The translations under genes and the position numbers were made by a program. This document shows positions 1 to 7,880 of a stretch of 33,165 nucleotides of DNA, piece by piece. Source of the DNA: Ruminococcus sp. UBA3665 (GTDB taxonomy: Bacteria > Bacillota > Clostridia > Oscillospirales > Ruminococcaceae); contig DFJS01000068.1 in assembly GCA_002373165.1 (NCBI GenBank), positions 2,943 to 36,107 of the forward strand, given 5' to 3'. A model generated the notes under the pieces. It searched no databases and was not told the DNA's origin. It saw only the letters and a program-made list of their open reading frames with translations. How positions within the stretch are numbered: position 1 is the stretch's first letter; each line of letters starts with the position of its first letter.

Positions 1-772
1 GTGCCTGAGGCTGGGACGGATGAATCGCAAACTGTGCGAGCGTATCGTCTACCAGTCCGGAAGCGGCCGGAGCACTCGGCTGAGATGCCTGAGGCTGGGA
101 CGGATGAATGGCAAACTGTGCAAGCGTATTGTCCGCCAGTCCGGGAGCAGTCTGTTCGGCAAGCACATTCGGATTTTTGCTGTTATCAGATGCAAAAGCG
201 GCAGCAGTAGGATCTTCCGTCTTGTTTACCATAAAGGCGGCCAGAGAATCGTCTACATCCGGAGCGACCGGAGCCTGTTCTTTTTTCTTTGTGGGGGGAA
301 CCCATTCTTCATAAGCAGGCAAAGCCGTATCGTCCAGTTCGGGAGCCTGTGCTGCCGGAGCAGGTTCTGGCTGCGGTTCCGGAGCAGGGGGCGGAGCAGC
401 CGGAGCTGGTGCCGGCGGAGGAGCGGCAGGTTTGGGACGTGCCTGTCTCTGCTGACGTTCCTGTTCTTCGGCAAGGTTGACAAGATTGTTTTCTTCTTCG
501 GAATATCCGCTTTTAGCTTGTTTTTGTGCTGCGTTGGCTTTTTCTCTTCTTGCTTTGTTGTCTGCCGCCAGCACTTTTTTAGAAAATGCGTTCTGGCAGT
601 TCTGGCAGTTGACAGCATCCAGAAAGTCAAGCAGATCGGTAAAATCCCGTGTGCCGGCCTGACTGAACTGAGATGAGTTTTTGACAAGATTGATTCTGCA
701 TCCGGTCTTTTTTCCGTTTACAGATGCATGAATCGTCTCGTCCTTTGTATCTTTGTACAGAAAAAGTTGCAT
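1..772 (-). CDS. Pro/Ala-rich repeat protein, N-terminal part (runs off window)
   Basis: An open frame of 257 codons reads leftward from ATG at 772-770 without a stop and leaves the window at base 1, so the C-terminus is missing. The start follows an AAAGGAGG ribosome site. The N-terminus (MQLFLYKDTKDETIHASV...) has no signal peptide. A CQNC motif sits near residue 75, followed by a Lys/Ala/Glu-rich, probably helical stretch. Next comes a low-complexity Pro/Ala/Glu linker, then DDT/DDS-containing segments. At the window edge lies a 28-residue tandem repeat containing LAQFAIHPSQPQ. I do not recognise the family. The unbroken frame, the good ribosome site and the promoter at 870-898 support a real gene. 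It is divergent from the flavin reductase gene. Confidence 0.8.
   Translation of the reverse strand, partial: MQLFLYKDTKDETIHASVNGKKTGCRINLVKNSSQFSQAGTRDFTDLLDFLDAVNCQNCQNAFSKKVLAADNKARREKANAAQKQAKSGYSEEENNLVNLAEEQERQQRQARPKPAAPPPAPAPAAPPPAPEPQPEPAPAAQAPELDDTALPAYEEWVPPTKKKEQAPVAPDVDDSLAAFMVNKTEDPTAAAFASDNSKNPNVLAEQTAPGLADNTLAQFAIHPSQPQASQPSAPAASGLVDDTLAQFAIHPSQPQA
2..169 (-). repeat. 84-nt tandem repeat inside the minus-strand CDS
   Basis: Two near-identical units of 84 nt (28 codons) begin at bases 2 and 86 on the plus strand. They share the stretch tgcctgaggctgggacggat and differ at a few positions. Each encodes a unit with LAQFAIHPSQPQ followed by SQPSAPAA or its equivalent. The window edge cuts the array, so the total copy number is unknown. 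Confidence 0.85.
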
Positions 773-869
773 AGCAATCCTCCTTTGATTTTAAGAAATA
801 TAGAAAATCCGGCGCGGTGCGCCCGGTGTACTTTGAATGCACCCTCTTGTTTCAAAGTCCCTCATATAT

Positions 870-898
870 ATCATAGCATATTTTTTTCATAAAATCAA
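870..898 (-). promoter_or_regulatory. Promoter of the minus-strand repeat protein gene
   Basis: On the minus strand, TTGATT (898-893) and TATGAT (875-870) are separated by exactly 17 nt, about 100 nt upstream of the start codon. The rest of the 296-nt divergent gap (773-1068) is AT-rich and holds no gene or hairpin that I can support. Confidence 0.7.
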
Positions 899-1005
899 CT
901 GTTTTTTAAAAAAATATAAAATTTACATATAGTATTATTCAAGAGTGAATTTTATTTTTAAAATCGTTTTCGGTATTACAGGCTGAAAAAATATGCAAAT
1001 CGGGA

Positions 1006-1034
1006 TTGCTTTTTTTTAGTGAATATGCTATAAT
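1006..1034 (+). promoter_or_regulatory. Promoter of the flavin reductase gene
   Basis: TTGCTT (1006-1011) and TATAAT (1029-1034) have a 17-nt spacer. The -10 is preceded by TATGC, the same context seen upstream of the LRR genes at 4885 and 5906. It lies 35 nt upstream of the chosen TTG start. Confidence 0.75.
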
Positions 1035-1068
1035 AAATAAAATTATTTCTGAAACGGAGGGAGAAGAC

Positions 1069-1638
1069 TTGAGTAAAACCATCTGGAAAGGCAGTGCTCT
1101 GCTTGCGCCCGTACCGCCCGCGCTGGTCACATGCGGCACCATGCAGCATCCCAATGTGCTGACAGTGGCATGGACGGGCATTGTCTGCACACATCCGCCG
1201 ATGACATATATTTCTGTCCGGCCTTCGCGGTTTTCTTACAGCATGATTAATAAAAACAGAGAGTTTGTGATTAATCTGCCGACTTCTGCCATGAGCAGAA
1301 TTACAGACTTCTGCGGCATGAAAACCGGCGCAAAACTCAATAAAATAGAGGCATGTCATCTGGAACTGGCCGAGGCACAGACTGTTGCCGCACCTTTGCT
1401 GGCACAGTGCCCTGTCAGTCTGGAATGCAAAGTGTGTGAAGTGCGGCATCTGGGAACACATACCATGTTTCTGGCGGATATTACCGCGGTTCAGGTAGAT
1501 GATAAATATATCGACAGCAAAGGAAAATTCAATCTTCAGCAGGCCGGGCTTCTGGCCTATGCCCATGGTGAATATTTTGCATTAGGCAGAAAATGCGGCG
1601 ATTTTGGCTTTTCTGTCAGAAAAAAGCATAAAAAATAA
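1069..1638 (+). CDS. Flavin reductase-like FMN-binding split-barrel protein
   Basis: This is a 189-residue protein of the flavin reductase/flavoredoxin family (FMN-binding split barrel). Family members bind FMN and usually pass electrons between NAD(P)H or ferredoxin-type donors and flavin acceptors in the cytoplasm. The family core is clear at residues 24-70: HPNVLTVAWTGIVCTHPP, then ISVRPSRFSYSMI, then EFVINLPT. The length is normal. I chose TTG at 1069 because GGAGGGAG lies just upstream. The earlier in-frame TTG at 1006 coincides with the promoter -35 and has no ribosome site. The next gene follows after a gap of about 24 nt and is probably co-transcribed. The substrate cannot be told from sequence. 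Confidence 0.9.
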   Translation: MSKTIWKGSALLAPVPPALVTCGTMQHPNVLTVAWTGIVCTHPPMTYISVRPSRFSYSMINKNREFVINLPTSAMSRITDFCGMKTGAKLNKIEACHLELAEAQTVAAPLLAQCPVSLECKVCEVRHLGTHTMFLADITAVQVDDKYIDSKGKFNLQQAGLLAYAHGEYFALGRKCGDFGFSVRKKHKK

Positions 1639-1662
1639 AATTTAAGAAGGAGTTTTTTGATT

Positions 1663-2238
1663 ATGATGAATGATTACAAGATTGCAGGCTATATCGTCCC
1701 CGGTGCGCTCCGTGCCGCCAATGCGCAGCATAATGCGCCGCTGAATACAGAATTCATGATTCAGCTTTCCAGTACGGTCAGCAGTGCAGTTGCCGCTTAC
1801 GGTGCAGGAAATCAGAAAGCAATCCGGAAAGCCGCTGAAAAATGCTGCCCGGATTTTGCACTGATTGCAGAAGATTTCTTCCTCGCGCTGGAAGAAACAC
1901 CTGTGATTGCACAGACGGCAAATTCCAAAGAATTTGAATCTATCGCAGAATTTGTACTGGAATATAAAGATCTGACTCCCAAAGAACGGATACAGCTCTA
2001 CAGTGAACAGTATGCTTCAAACAGCACAAAATTACGGAAAATATTCCGGATTCTCTGCCTGTGCTTGCTGGTTCTGGGTTCTGTGATATGCATCGGCATG
2101 TATCTGTTTCAGCCGGAAATCCGGAAAGAATTTCTGGAAGACTGCCGGAAACTGAAAGAACGTGTGAAGAAAATCGGCAGATATGCCGCAAAATTTATGA
2201 AAGCTGTCAAATTTATTCTGCATCAGATGACAAAATAA
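1663..2238 (+). CDS. Small single-membrane-span protein of unknown function
   Basis: This 191-residue protein belongs to no family I recognise. The N-terminal ~120 residues are soluble and Ala-rich. One strong membrane span (IFRILCLCLLVLGSVICIGMYLF) sits near residues 127-149. A short, strongly basic tail follows, rich in Lys/Arg and probably helical (RKLKERVKKIGRYAAKFMK). There is no signal peptide, so the topology is probably tail-anchored-like. Of the clustered starts TTG 1657, ATG 1663 and ATG 1666, the 1663 start has the best spacing (10 nt) from AAGGAG at 1647-1652. It sits in the flavin reductase transcript. Confidence 0.75.
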   Translation: MMNDYKIAGYIVPGALRAANAQHNAPLNTEFMIQLSSTVSSAVAAYGAGNQKAIRKAAEKCCPDFALIAEDFFLALEETPVIAQTANSKEFESIAEFVLEYKDLTPKERIQLYSEQYASNSTKLRKIFRILCLCLLVLGSVICIGMYLFQPEIRKEFLEDCRKLKERVKKIGRYAAKFMKAVKFILHQMTK

Positions 2239-2247
2239 ATCAATCAT

Positions 2248-2312
2248 ACAATTTGTAAAAAACCTCTTGACATTTACAGAGAAACATATTATAATAATTA
2301 TGTACAAATTGT
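2248..2312. promoter_or_regulatory. Inverted 9-mers flanking the GH9 promoter (possible operator)
   Basis: ACAATTTGT (2248-2256) and its reverse complement ACAAATTGT (2304-2312) flank the GH9 promoter, one upstream of the -35 and one just after the expected transcription start. This could be a two-site operator. AT-richness makes chance occurrence possible. Confidence 0.35.
2267..2295 (+). promoter_or_regulatory. Promoter of the GH9 cellulase gene
   Basis: A consensus TTGACA (2267-2272) and TATAAT (2290-2295) are separated by 17 nt, about 45 nt upstream of the ATG at 2341. Confidence 0.85.
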
Positions 2313-2340
2313 GAAAATTTTTCTTCCAGGAGGCTTTTGT

Positions 2341-4803
2341 ATGAAAAAACATGCACTCAAAAACCGGATAAAGGCTGCTGCCGCTTCGGCTGCTATGCTG
2401 ACAGCAAGCATTCTGCCTTTGTTCGGTTCGCTGACCGCTTCTGCCGAACTTACAGAAATGGATAACTTCGCCCGTCTGTTACAGCATTCTATGTATTTCT
2501 ACGATGCTAATATGTGCGGTACCGGCGTAGATGAAAATTCCCGTCTGAAATGGCGCGGCGACTGCCATGCTTATGATGCACAGGTGCCGCTCCAGCCCAT
2601 GAATGAAAAAAGTGTCGGCACCAATCTTTCACAGGATTTTATTGATCAGTATAAAGATGTGCTCGACCCCGACGGCGACGGCTGTGTCGATGTCGCAGGC
2701 GGTTTCCACGATGCCGGCGACCATGTCGAATTCGGTATGCCCGAAAACTATTCCGCGGCCGCTCTGGGCTGGGGTTATTACGAATTCCGCGATGCTTACA
2801 AGGCAACCGGTCAGGATGATCATATCGAAACAATTCTGAGATATTTCAATGATTATCTGATGAAGTGCACGTTCCGCGATGAGACTGGCAATGTAGTAGC
2901 ACACTGCTATCAGGTCGGCGACGGCGATATTGACCATGCACTGTGGCAGTCGCCGGAAGTCGATTCTATGGCACGTCCGGCCTTCTTCCTGACGGATGAA
3001 AAACCGCAGGTGGATTATGTCGTATCTGCCGCCGCATCCCTGACAATCAATTATCTGAATTTTAAGGATACTGATCCTGATTATGCTAAAAAATCGCTGG
3101 ATTATGCAAAATCACTCTATGCTTTTGCCTGGAAGCATATTTCCAAATATGCTGTCGGCGAGGGTGACGATTTCCTGAGAAGCGATAATGCCGACGGCCC
3201 TAAACAGTATTATCTTTCCAGCAAGTGGGAAGATGACTTTGTCTGGTCTGCCGCATGGCTCTATATTGCTACGGAAGATGTGGAATATCTCAATAACTGC
3301 CTGCCTTATGTTGATTACTATGCACCTCCGGGATGGGCATTCTGCTGGAATGATATGTGGAGCGGTGCCAATACTCTGCTTGGCATTATCGATTTGCAGC
3401 ACCCGGAACTCGATCTCCAGAATATGTACCGCAAGGCTAAGGGCAAGAATCAGTATGATGATGCTGATTTCTGGCTCCAGATTGAAAAAGCAATCAATAC
3501 ATGGCAGAATAATTACTCCACGCCGCAGGGCTATGCGTTCATGAGTACCTGGGGCAGTGCCCGTTACGATACGGCAATGCAGCTGGTAACGCTGATCTAT
3601 GATAAATACAAGAATAACGACAAGCCCGGTTCCGGAAGCGAATGGGCAAAACGTCAGATGGAATATCTGATGGGCGATAATGATATCACTTATCTGGAAA
3701 ACCGTGACGACGGCGTTACTCATGGCCCCAGATGCTTTATCGTCGGCTTTAATGAAAATTCCTGTGCTTATCCGCATCACAGAGCCGCTTCCGGTCTGAC
3801 CAAGTGTGAAGACCCCGCTCCGCAGAGACATGTGCTTTACGGCGCACTCGTCGGCGGTCCTGACGGCAAAGATGCACATTTCGATGTCACTTCCGACTGG
3901 ACTTACAATGAAGTAACGATCGACTATAATGCCGCATTTGTCGGCGCAGCTGCCGGATTATATCATTTCTTCGGCAGTCCGGATGACAAAATTGATGAAA
4001 ACTTCCCTCCGGAAGAAGAAAACTCTCCCGAAAACGGCGGCGGCAACGGCTACTGGGTCGAGGCGTTCGCTGTGGATGATCTGCATAGTGACGGCGCAGG
4101 AGTTACAAAAATTTCCTTCATGGTTCGGACAGACTCCAATAAGCCTTCTGATAAAATTTCTGTCAGATATTATTTCGATTCCAGCGAAATCAGCAATATC
4201 AGTTCTGTTGATGCCAAGGAATTATATGACCAGTCCAGCGCAGAAGCCGGCGAAGACGGTGCCGACGGCATCACATCCGGGCCTTTCAAGTACGACGGCA
4301 AGGAAAATACTTACTATATTGAAGTCAGCTGGGACGGCTATAAAATCGCCAATTCCGGAAAGAAATATCAGTTCTCCATGGGCATGTATTACGGCGATAA
4401 CTGGGATCCTACAAATGATTACAGCTATCAGGGACTGCCTGTGCTGACCGACAGCGAAATGTTCGGCGATAATAACGAAATCAAGACGGAATATATCTGT
4501 GTCTATGATGACGGCGTGCTGGTCGGCGGCATCGAACCCGACGGAACAACACCTGCCCAGGAAACACCTTCCAAAACAAAATCGTCTGAAACAGAACCTT
4601 CCGAAGTGCTTCTCGGTGATGTCAATCTGGACGGAAAAATTAATATTCTGGATGTCATCAGCCTGAACAAGAATCTGCTCGGCAAAGAACTGCTTAGTGA
4701 TATTCGGCAGAAAAATGCCGATGTCGATGCCAGCGGCACCCCGGATGCAACGGATTCTCTCACAATTCTGAAATATATTGTCGGAATTGTGACAAAATTC
4801 TGA
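2341..4803 (+). CDS. Cellulosomal GH9 endoglucanase: GH9-CBM3c-dockerin
   Basis: This is a secreted 820-residue cellulase that cleaves beta-1,4-glucan and is predicted to dock onto a cellulosome scaffoldin. In order it has a signal peptide (cleavage near TASA-ELTE, residue 35), a GH9 catalytic domain (about 38-550), a CBM3c-type module (about 565-735, with NWDPTNDYSYQGL), a Thr/Ser/Glu linker, and a type I dockerin (about 757-820) with two calcium-loop segments, GDVNLDGKINILD and ADVDASGTPDATD. GH9 catalytic features are present: D124-A-G-D127, the HHR motif near 479-481, and the acid Glu in NEV (E524). GH9-CBM3c enzymes are typically processive endoglucanases. AGGAGG at 2328-2333 selects ATG 2341 over the upstream in-frame GTG at 2311. 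It is a single-gene unit with its own promoter and terminator. Confidence 0.96.
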   Translation: MKKHALKNRIKAAAASAAMLTASILPLFGSLTASAELTEMDNFARLLQHSMYFYDANMCGTGVDENSRLKWRGDCHAYDAQVPLQPMNEKSVGTNLSQDFIDQYKDVLDPDGDGCVDVAGGFHDAGDHVEFGMPENYSAAALGWGYYEFRDAYKATGQDDHIETILRYFNDYLMKCTFRDETGNVVAHCYQVGDGDIDHALWQSPEVDSMARPAFFLTDEKPQVDYVVSAAASLTINYLNFKDTDPDYAKKSLDYAKSLYAFAWKHISKYAVGEGDDFLRSDNADGPKQYYLSSKWEDDFVWSAAWLYIATEDVEYLNNCLPYVDYYAPPGWAFCWNDMWSGANTLLGIIDLQHPELDLQNMYRKAKGKNQYDDADFWLQIEKAINTWQNNYSTPQGYAFMSTWGSARYDTAMQLVTLIYDKYKNNDKPGSGSEWAKRQMEYLMGDNDITYLENRDDGVTHGPRCFIVGFNENSCAYPHHRAASGLTKCEDPAPQRHVLYGALVGGPDGKDAHFDVTSDWTYNEVTIDYNAAFVGAAAGLYHFFGSPDDKIDENFPPEEENSPENGGGNGYWVEAFAVDDLHSDGAGVTKISFMVRTDSNKPSDKISVRYYFDSSEISNISSVDAKELYDQSSAEAGEDGADGITSGPFKYDGKENTYYIEVSWDGYKIANSGKKYQFSMGMYYGDNWDPTNDYSYQGLPVLTDSEMFGDNNEIKTEYICVYDDGVLVGGIEPDGTTPAQETPSKTKSSETEPSEVLLGDVNLDGKINILDVISLNKNLLGKELLSDIRQKNADVDASGTPDATDSLTILKYIVGIVTKF

Positions 4804-4821
4804 TTTTAAAAAATCTGCTAC

Positions 4822-4852
4822 AGTTCCCTCCGCATGGGGGGAACTTTTTTTT
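4822..4852 (+). terminator. Intrinsic terminator of the GH9 gene
   Basis: A 10-bp stem (4822-4831 with 4836-4845, one T-G wobble) with a GCAT loop is followed by a run of T ending at 4852, 18 nt after the GH9 stop. Confidence 0.92.
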
Positions 4853-4861
4853 CAATATGCC

Positions 4862-4890
4862 TTGCAGACGCAGGAGATTTATGCTATAAT
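4862..4890 (+). promoter_or_regulatory. Promoter at the left end of the LRR/MoxR cluster
   Basis: TTGCAG (4862-4867) and TATAAT (4885-4890) have a 17-nt spacer and an extended -10 (ATGCTATAATAAAATTA). It lies 42 nt upstream of the first LRR gene. Confidence 0.8.
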
Positions 4891-4931
4891 AAAATTAGCC
4901 CGTATATAATTCAGAAAGGAGCTGTGCTATT

Positions 4932-5867
4932 ATGGATTTTCTTCTGAACGGCGGCATTCTGCAAAGCTATACCGGCGATTCGCCGGAGCACCCTGTAGCA
5001 GAAATTCCGTGGGGAGTTCGGACAATCGCTGCCCGTGCATTTGAAAACTGTGTGCATCTGAAAGAAGTTTTCATTCCGGCTACTGTAAAATTTATCGAAA
5101 GCCGCGCCTTTGCCGGATGTACCGCACTGGAAAAAATAGATATCCCCCGGACGGCGGACAGTGTCGGAATGTATGTATTTTCCGACTGCATCCGCCTCCG
5201 GGAAGCCCGGCTCGGCAGAATGCTGTTTCTGGAAGAGGGAATGTTCTTTCAGTGCCGTGCTTTGGAAAAAATAATATTTCCGGAATCGCTGAAGATAATT
5301 CGCAGCAGGGCTTTTCAGGGATGCACAAGCCTGAAACAGGCAGTCATTCTGGAAGGCGTTCAGGAAATTGAAAGCCGGGTCTTTCAGGACTGTACTTCTC
5401 TGGAAAAAGTAATTCTTCCGGAGAGCATCCGCAAAATCGGAAACAGCAATTTTCCGGATACGCTGCATCAGCTGCATTATTGCTTTCACGGAAACTGCTA
5501 TGTTTCTGAACTGATGGGATATTTCAGCATCATAGAAACAATTGCAACGCTGCACGGTATTTTTTATCATCCTAGTCTGAGAAACGGTGCGATGCATCCT
5601 CTGCTGTTTCAGAAACTGCATTTTCACGAGGATGAAGAAACGATTATTCCTCTCCTTCGTCAGAACAGCTGTACGGCATTTGAAGTTCTGCTGAAAGAAA
5701 ACAATCCCGACCGGATTTCCGAAATCGCCGGAATACTTCTGACTCCGGAAACAATTGACGCTATGATTCTGGATGCAATTGAAAAAAAATCCTATGCAGT
5801 ACAAAGCTTTCTGACAGATTATAAATACCGGCATTTCACATTCCGGCCGCCGGATTTTCATCTTTAA
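4932..5867 (+). CDS. Cytosolic LRR_5 protein 1 with C-terminal helical module
   Basis: A 311-residue protein and the first gene of the cluster. About seven LRR_5 repeats occupy residues 20-185 (units such as CTALEKIDIPRTADSVG and CTSLKQAVILEGVQEIE). A divergent C-terminal module follows and ends DYKYRHFTFRPPDFHL. The opening cap (FLLNGGILQSYTG) is recognisable but lacks the usual FEI. AAAGGAG at 4915-4921 supports ATG 4932. It has its own promoter, and the next gene has another, so this gene may be transcribed alone. LRR solenoids generally bind proteins; the ligand here is unknown. Confidence 0.88.
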   Translation: MDFLLNGGILQSYTGDSPEHPVAEIPWGVRTIAARAFENCVHLKEVFIPATVKFIESRAFAGCTALEKIDIPRTADSVGMYVFSDCIRLREARLGRMLFLEEGMFFQCRALEKIIFPESLKIIRSRAFQGCTSLKQAVILEGVQEIESRVFQDCTSLEKVILPESIRKIGNSNFPDTLHQLHYCFHGNCYVSELMGYFSIIETIATLHGIFYHPSLRNGAMHPLLFQKLHFHEDEETIIPLLRQNSCTAFEVLLKENNPDRISEIAGILLTPETIDAMILDAIEKKSYAVQSFLTDYKYRHFTFRPPDFHL

Positions 5868-5888
5868 AATTACGCAGTTATGCAATTT

Positions 5889-5915
5889 CTGAACATCTGA
5901 TATGCTATAATAAAA
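5889..5915 (+). promoter_or_regulatory. Extended -10 promoter with a motif shared with the DUF4132 gene promoter
   Basis: TATAAT (5906-5911) has an extended TGC just upstream and no good -35 at 17 nt (CAATTT). The upstream block TGAACATCTGAT (5890-5901) and the following AAAAT are repeated almost exactly at 27580-27605, before the DUF4132 gene. The block sits where an activator or operator site could lie. Confidence 0.65.
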
Positions 5916-5943
5916 TTATAAATTCAGAACAGGGGGCATTGTC

Positions 5944-6951
5944 ATGCAGTTACATATTCAGAACGGCGTTTTGACCGGATATTCCGGCAATCCCATGGCA
6001 GGAGAAATTCATATTCCTGATGCTGTTACAAAAATAGAGTTCTATACATTCCGGGGCTGGACTCAGCTGAAACAAATCACTCTGCCGGAAACATTGCAGG
6101 CAATCGGGTACGGCGCATTTGAATCCTGCGAATCGCTGGAGAGAATTCATTTTCCCGAAAGTCTGGAATCAATCGGCCATATGTGTTTTCTGTGCTGTAT
6201 CAGTCTGAAACGCATTCACATTCCGGCGAATGTCAGGCATATCGGCTATGGTGCATTTGCATCCTGTTCCGCGCTGGAAGAAATTACGGTCGATGAGAAA
6301 AATCCGTATTTTACCTCAATCGATGGCGTACTGTATAATAAAGAAATGACAGAATTATACTGCTGTCCGGCCGGAAAAAAACAAATCGCCATTCCGGAGA
6401 CTGTGCAGACAATCCGGAAATTCGCCTTTGCCGGGAACCGCGGTCTGACAGAAATCCGGATTCCCGAAAGCGTGACTAAAATTCAGTACGGCGCGTTCCG
6501 CTGGTGCATCGGCCTGAAAGAAATCCTGCTTCCCGTGACCGTCCTGCAATGTGAAAATCCTGATTTTCTTCCGGAAACGTTCGTGCATGTACAGGGAAAT
6601 TCCGGCGTGATGACCTATCAGCCGTGCGAATCGTTCGGCGAAACCTGTGCTATGCTGGTGCTGGAAAAAGACTTTTCTGTTCATATGAATCACAAAATCA
6701 AATATGACCTGATTTTCCGGATGCTCTTTGCCGGAATTCCCGGCACAGAAGAATATGTCAGAAAAAATTTCGCAAAAATGTTCCGTTTTCTGATCGATCA
6801 GGAGGAAACTCAGAAAATTTCTGAAATCCTGAATTTGCAGAAATTTATCTCAAAACGGAATATTCAGAAATTCATCAGCTATGCCGATGAAAAACAGCAT
6901 TCTGACTGCTGGGAAATTCTGTATCATTATAAAGAACAGCATTTTTCATAA
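5944..6951 (+). CDS. LRR_5 protein 2, with BspA-type DGVLYNK insert
   Basis: A 335-residue protein. The cap (LHIQNGVLTGYSG) is followed by four LRRs, then the BspA-family inter-repeat module (VDEKNPYFTSIDGVLYNKE, about residues 115-133), two or three more LRRs, and a long C-terminal module. Residues about 225-310 (KYDLIFRMLFAG ... VRKNFAKMFRFLID ... SKRNIQKFI) resemble the same part of the gene at 23179, so these two are sister paralogues. The tail stops early at YKEQHFS, without the LKL ending common elsewhere. The ribosome site is AGGGGG. A strong hairpin follows. Confidence 0.88.
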   Translation: MQLHIQNGVLTGYSGNPMAGEIHIPDAVTKIEFYTFRGWTQLKQITLPETLQAIGYGAFESCESLERIHFPESLESIGHMCFLCCISLKRIHIPANVRHIGYGAFASCSALEEITVDEKNPYFTSIDGVLYNKEMTELYCCPAGKKQIAIPETVQTIRKFAFAGNRGLTEIRIPESVTKIQYGAFRWCIGLKEILLPVTVLQCENPDFLPETFVHVQGNSGVMTYQPCESFGETCAMLVLEKDFSVHMNHKIKYDLIFRMLFAGIPGTEEYVRKNFAKMFRFLIDQEETQKISEILNLQKFISKRNIQKFISYADEKQHSDCWEILYHYKEQHFS

Positions 6952-6998
6952 TCAGCAGTTTTTAAAATCCGGAACAGTATTCTGCAAGGAGATCTGAA

Positions 6999-7041
6999 AC
7001 TTGTTCTTCGGCAGTGAACTCGGCCGGAGAACGAGTTTTTT
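6999..7041 (+). terminator. Strong hairpin plus T-run inside the cluster (terminator or attenuator)
   Basis: A 14-bp stem pairs 6999-7012 with 7023-7036 (two G-T wobbles), with a 10-nt loop and six T residues (7036-7041). It lies between the LRR genes at 5944 and 7062. No promoter is visible in the 20 nt between it and the next start codon, so downstream expression seems to need read-through. A 14-codon TTG-started frame (7001-7045) with AAGGAG at 6986-6991 covers the hairpin exactly. Confidence 0.85.
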
Positions 7042-7061
7042 ATGAATAAAGGGGGGTTATC

Positions 7062-7868
7062 ATGAATGAAGATTTTGAAATCAACAACGGGCAATTAGTG
7101 AAATATCATGGCAGTGCACAGAAAATTATCATTCCGGACGGTGTGAAATCTATCGGAAATTCTGCATTTCAGCATTGTCTTATGTCCGGCGTGACAGTTC
7201 CGGAAGGCGTGACAAGTATCCAGCGATTCGCATTTTTCTTATGCCGCAGAATGAACTGTGTCGAACTTCCGGACAGTCTGGACACGATTGCAGAAAAAGC
7301 GTTCTGCGACTGCGCCGGTCTGGGAGAAATTGCACTTCCGGACAGTCTCACCAAAATCAGCAGTGATGCGTTCGAGGGCTGTACAAATCTGGAAGAAATG
7401 ACTGTTTTCGGCGAAGTGTTCTCGATGGAGGAAATTACAGATGCTTATCACTGGGCAGAAATCGCAGAAGATTATGAAATTGATGAAGATGAAATCTGCA
7501 CGCTTAATGAAGCAGTGCATGATACTGCTGTATCAGAACTGCTGGATCTGGTGATTAACGGAAAGTTCACAGATATGTATATGCCGGAATATTTCCGTTA
7601 TGAACTCATTGCCCGTGCACTGAAACATCAGCCGGAAAATCAAAAATTTCTGGATATGGTGAAAGAACATCTTCCCGAAATTTTCCGGCATCTGCTGAGT
7701 GCGCTGGATATTGTGCAGTATCTGATGCATAAAAATCTTTTTACAAGAGAATCGGCTGATGAATGCATTCGTATTGCAATTGAAAGAAATGCTTATGAAA
7801 TTCAGCTTCTGCTGACGGAATACCGTCATCAGCATTTCGGAATCGAGCCGAATAATTTATATCTGTAA
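7062..7868 (+). CDS. LRR_5 protein 3
   Basis: A 268-residue protein. The cap FEINNGQLVKYHG is followed by four LRRs (to about residue 112), then an acidic linker (residues 123-145, with EDYEIDEDE), then the C-terminal module ending TEYRHQHFGIEPNNLYL. Its middle (NGKFTDMYMPEY ... QPENQKFLDMVKEHLPEIF) matches the gene at 22466 better than its neighbours. GGGGGG serves as the ribosome site 5 nt before the ATG. It is the first gene after the hairpin and heads a 21-gene run with no gap above 24 nt. Confidence 0.88.
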   Translation: MNEDFEINNGQLVKYHGSAQKIIIPDGVKSIGNSAFQHCLMSGVTVPEGVTSIQRFAFFLCRRMNCVELPDSLDTIAEKAFCDCAGLGEIALPDSLTKISSDAFEGCTNLEEMTVFGEVFSMEEITDAYHWAEIAEDYEIDEDEICTLNEAVHDTAVSELLDLVINGKFTDMYMPEYFRYELIARALKHQPENQKFLDMVKEHLPEIFRHLLSALDIVQYLMHKNLFTRESADECIRIAIERNAYEIQLLLTEYRHQHFGIEPNNLYL

Positions 7869-7880
7869 AGGAGCATAATT

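Noticed and set aside
20..676. Plus-strand frame of 218 codons at the left edge
   Set aside because: It lies opposite the Pro/Ala-rich minus-strand gene. Its Arg/Ser/Phe-rich product is typical of an antisense reading, and it has no ribosome site.
1006..1068. Upstream TTG start extending the flavin reductase by 21 residues
   Set aside because: The extension coincides with the promoter -35 and -10, while GGAGGGAG directly precedes TTG 1069.
3112..3879. Minus-strand frame of 255 codons within the GH9 gene
   Set aside because: It lies fully opposite conserved GH9 catalytic sequence and has no ribosome site or recognisable product.
4911..5885. Long minus-strand frame of 324 codons opposite the first LRR gene, and similar ones at 17267-18136, 18944-19720 and 13366-14058
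   Set aside because: They mirror the plus-strand LRR genes, have no ribosome sites or family motifs, and arise because the LRR codon pattern leaves few stops on the other strand.
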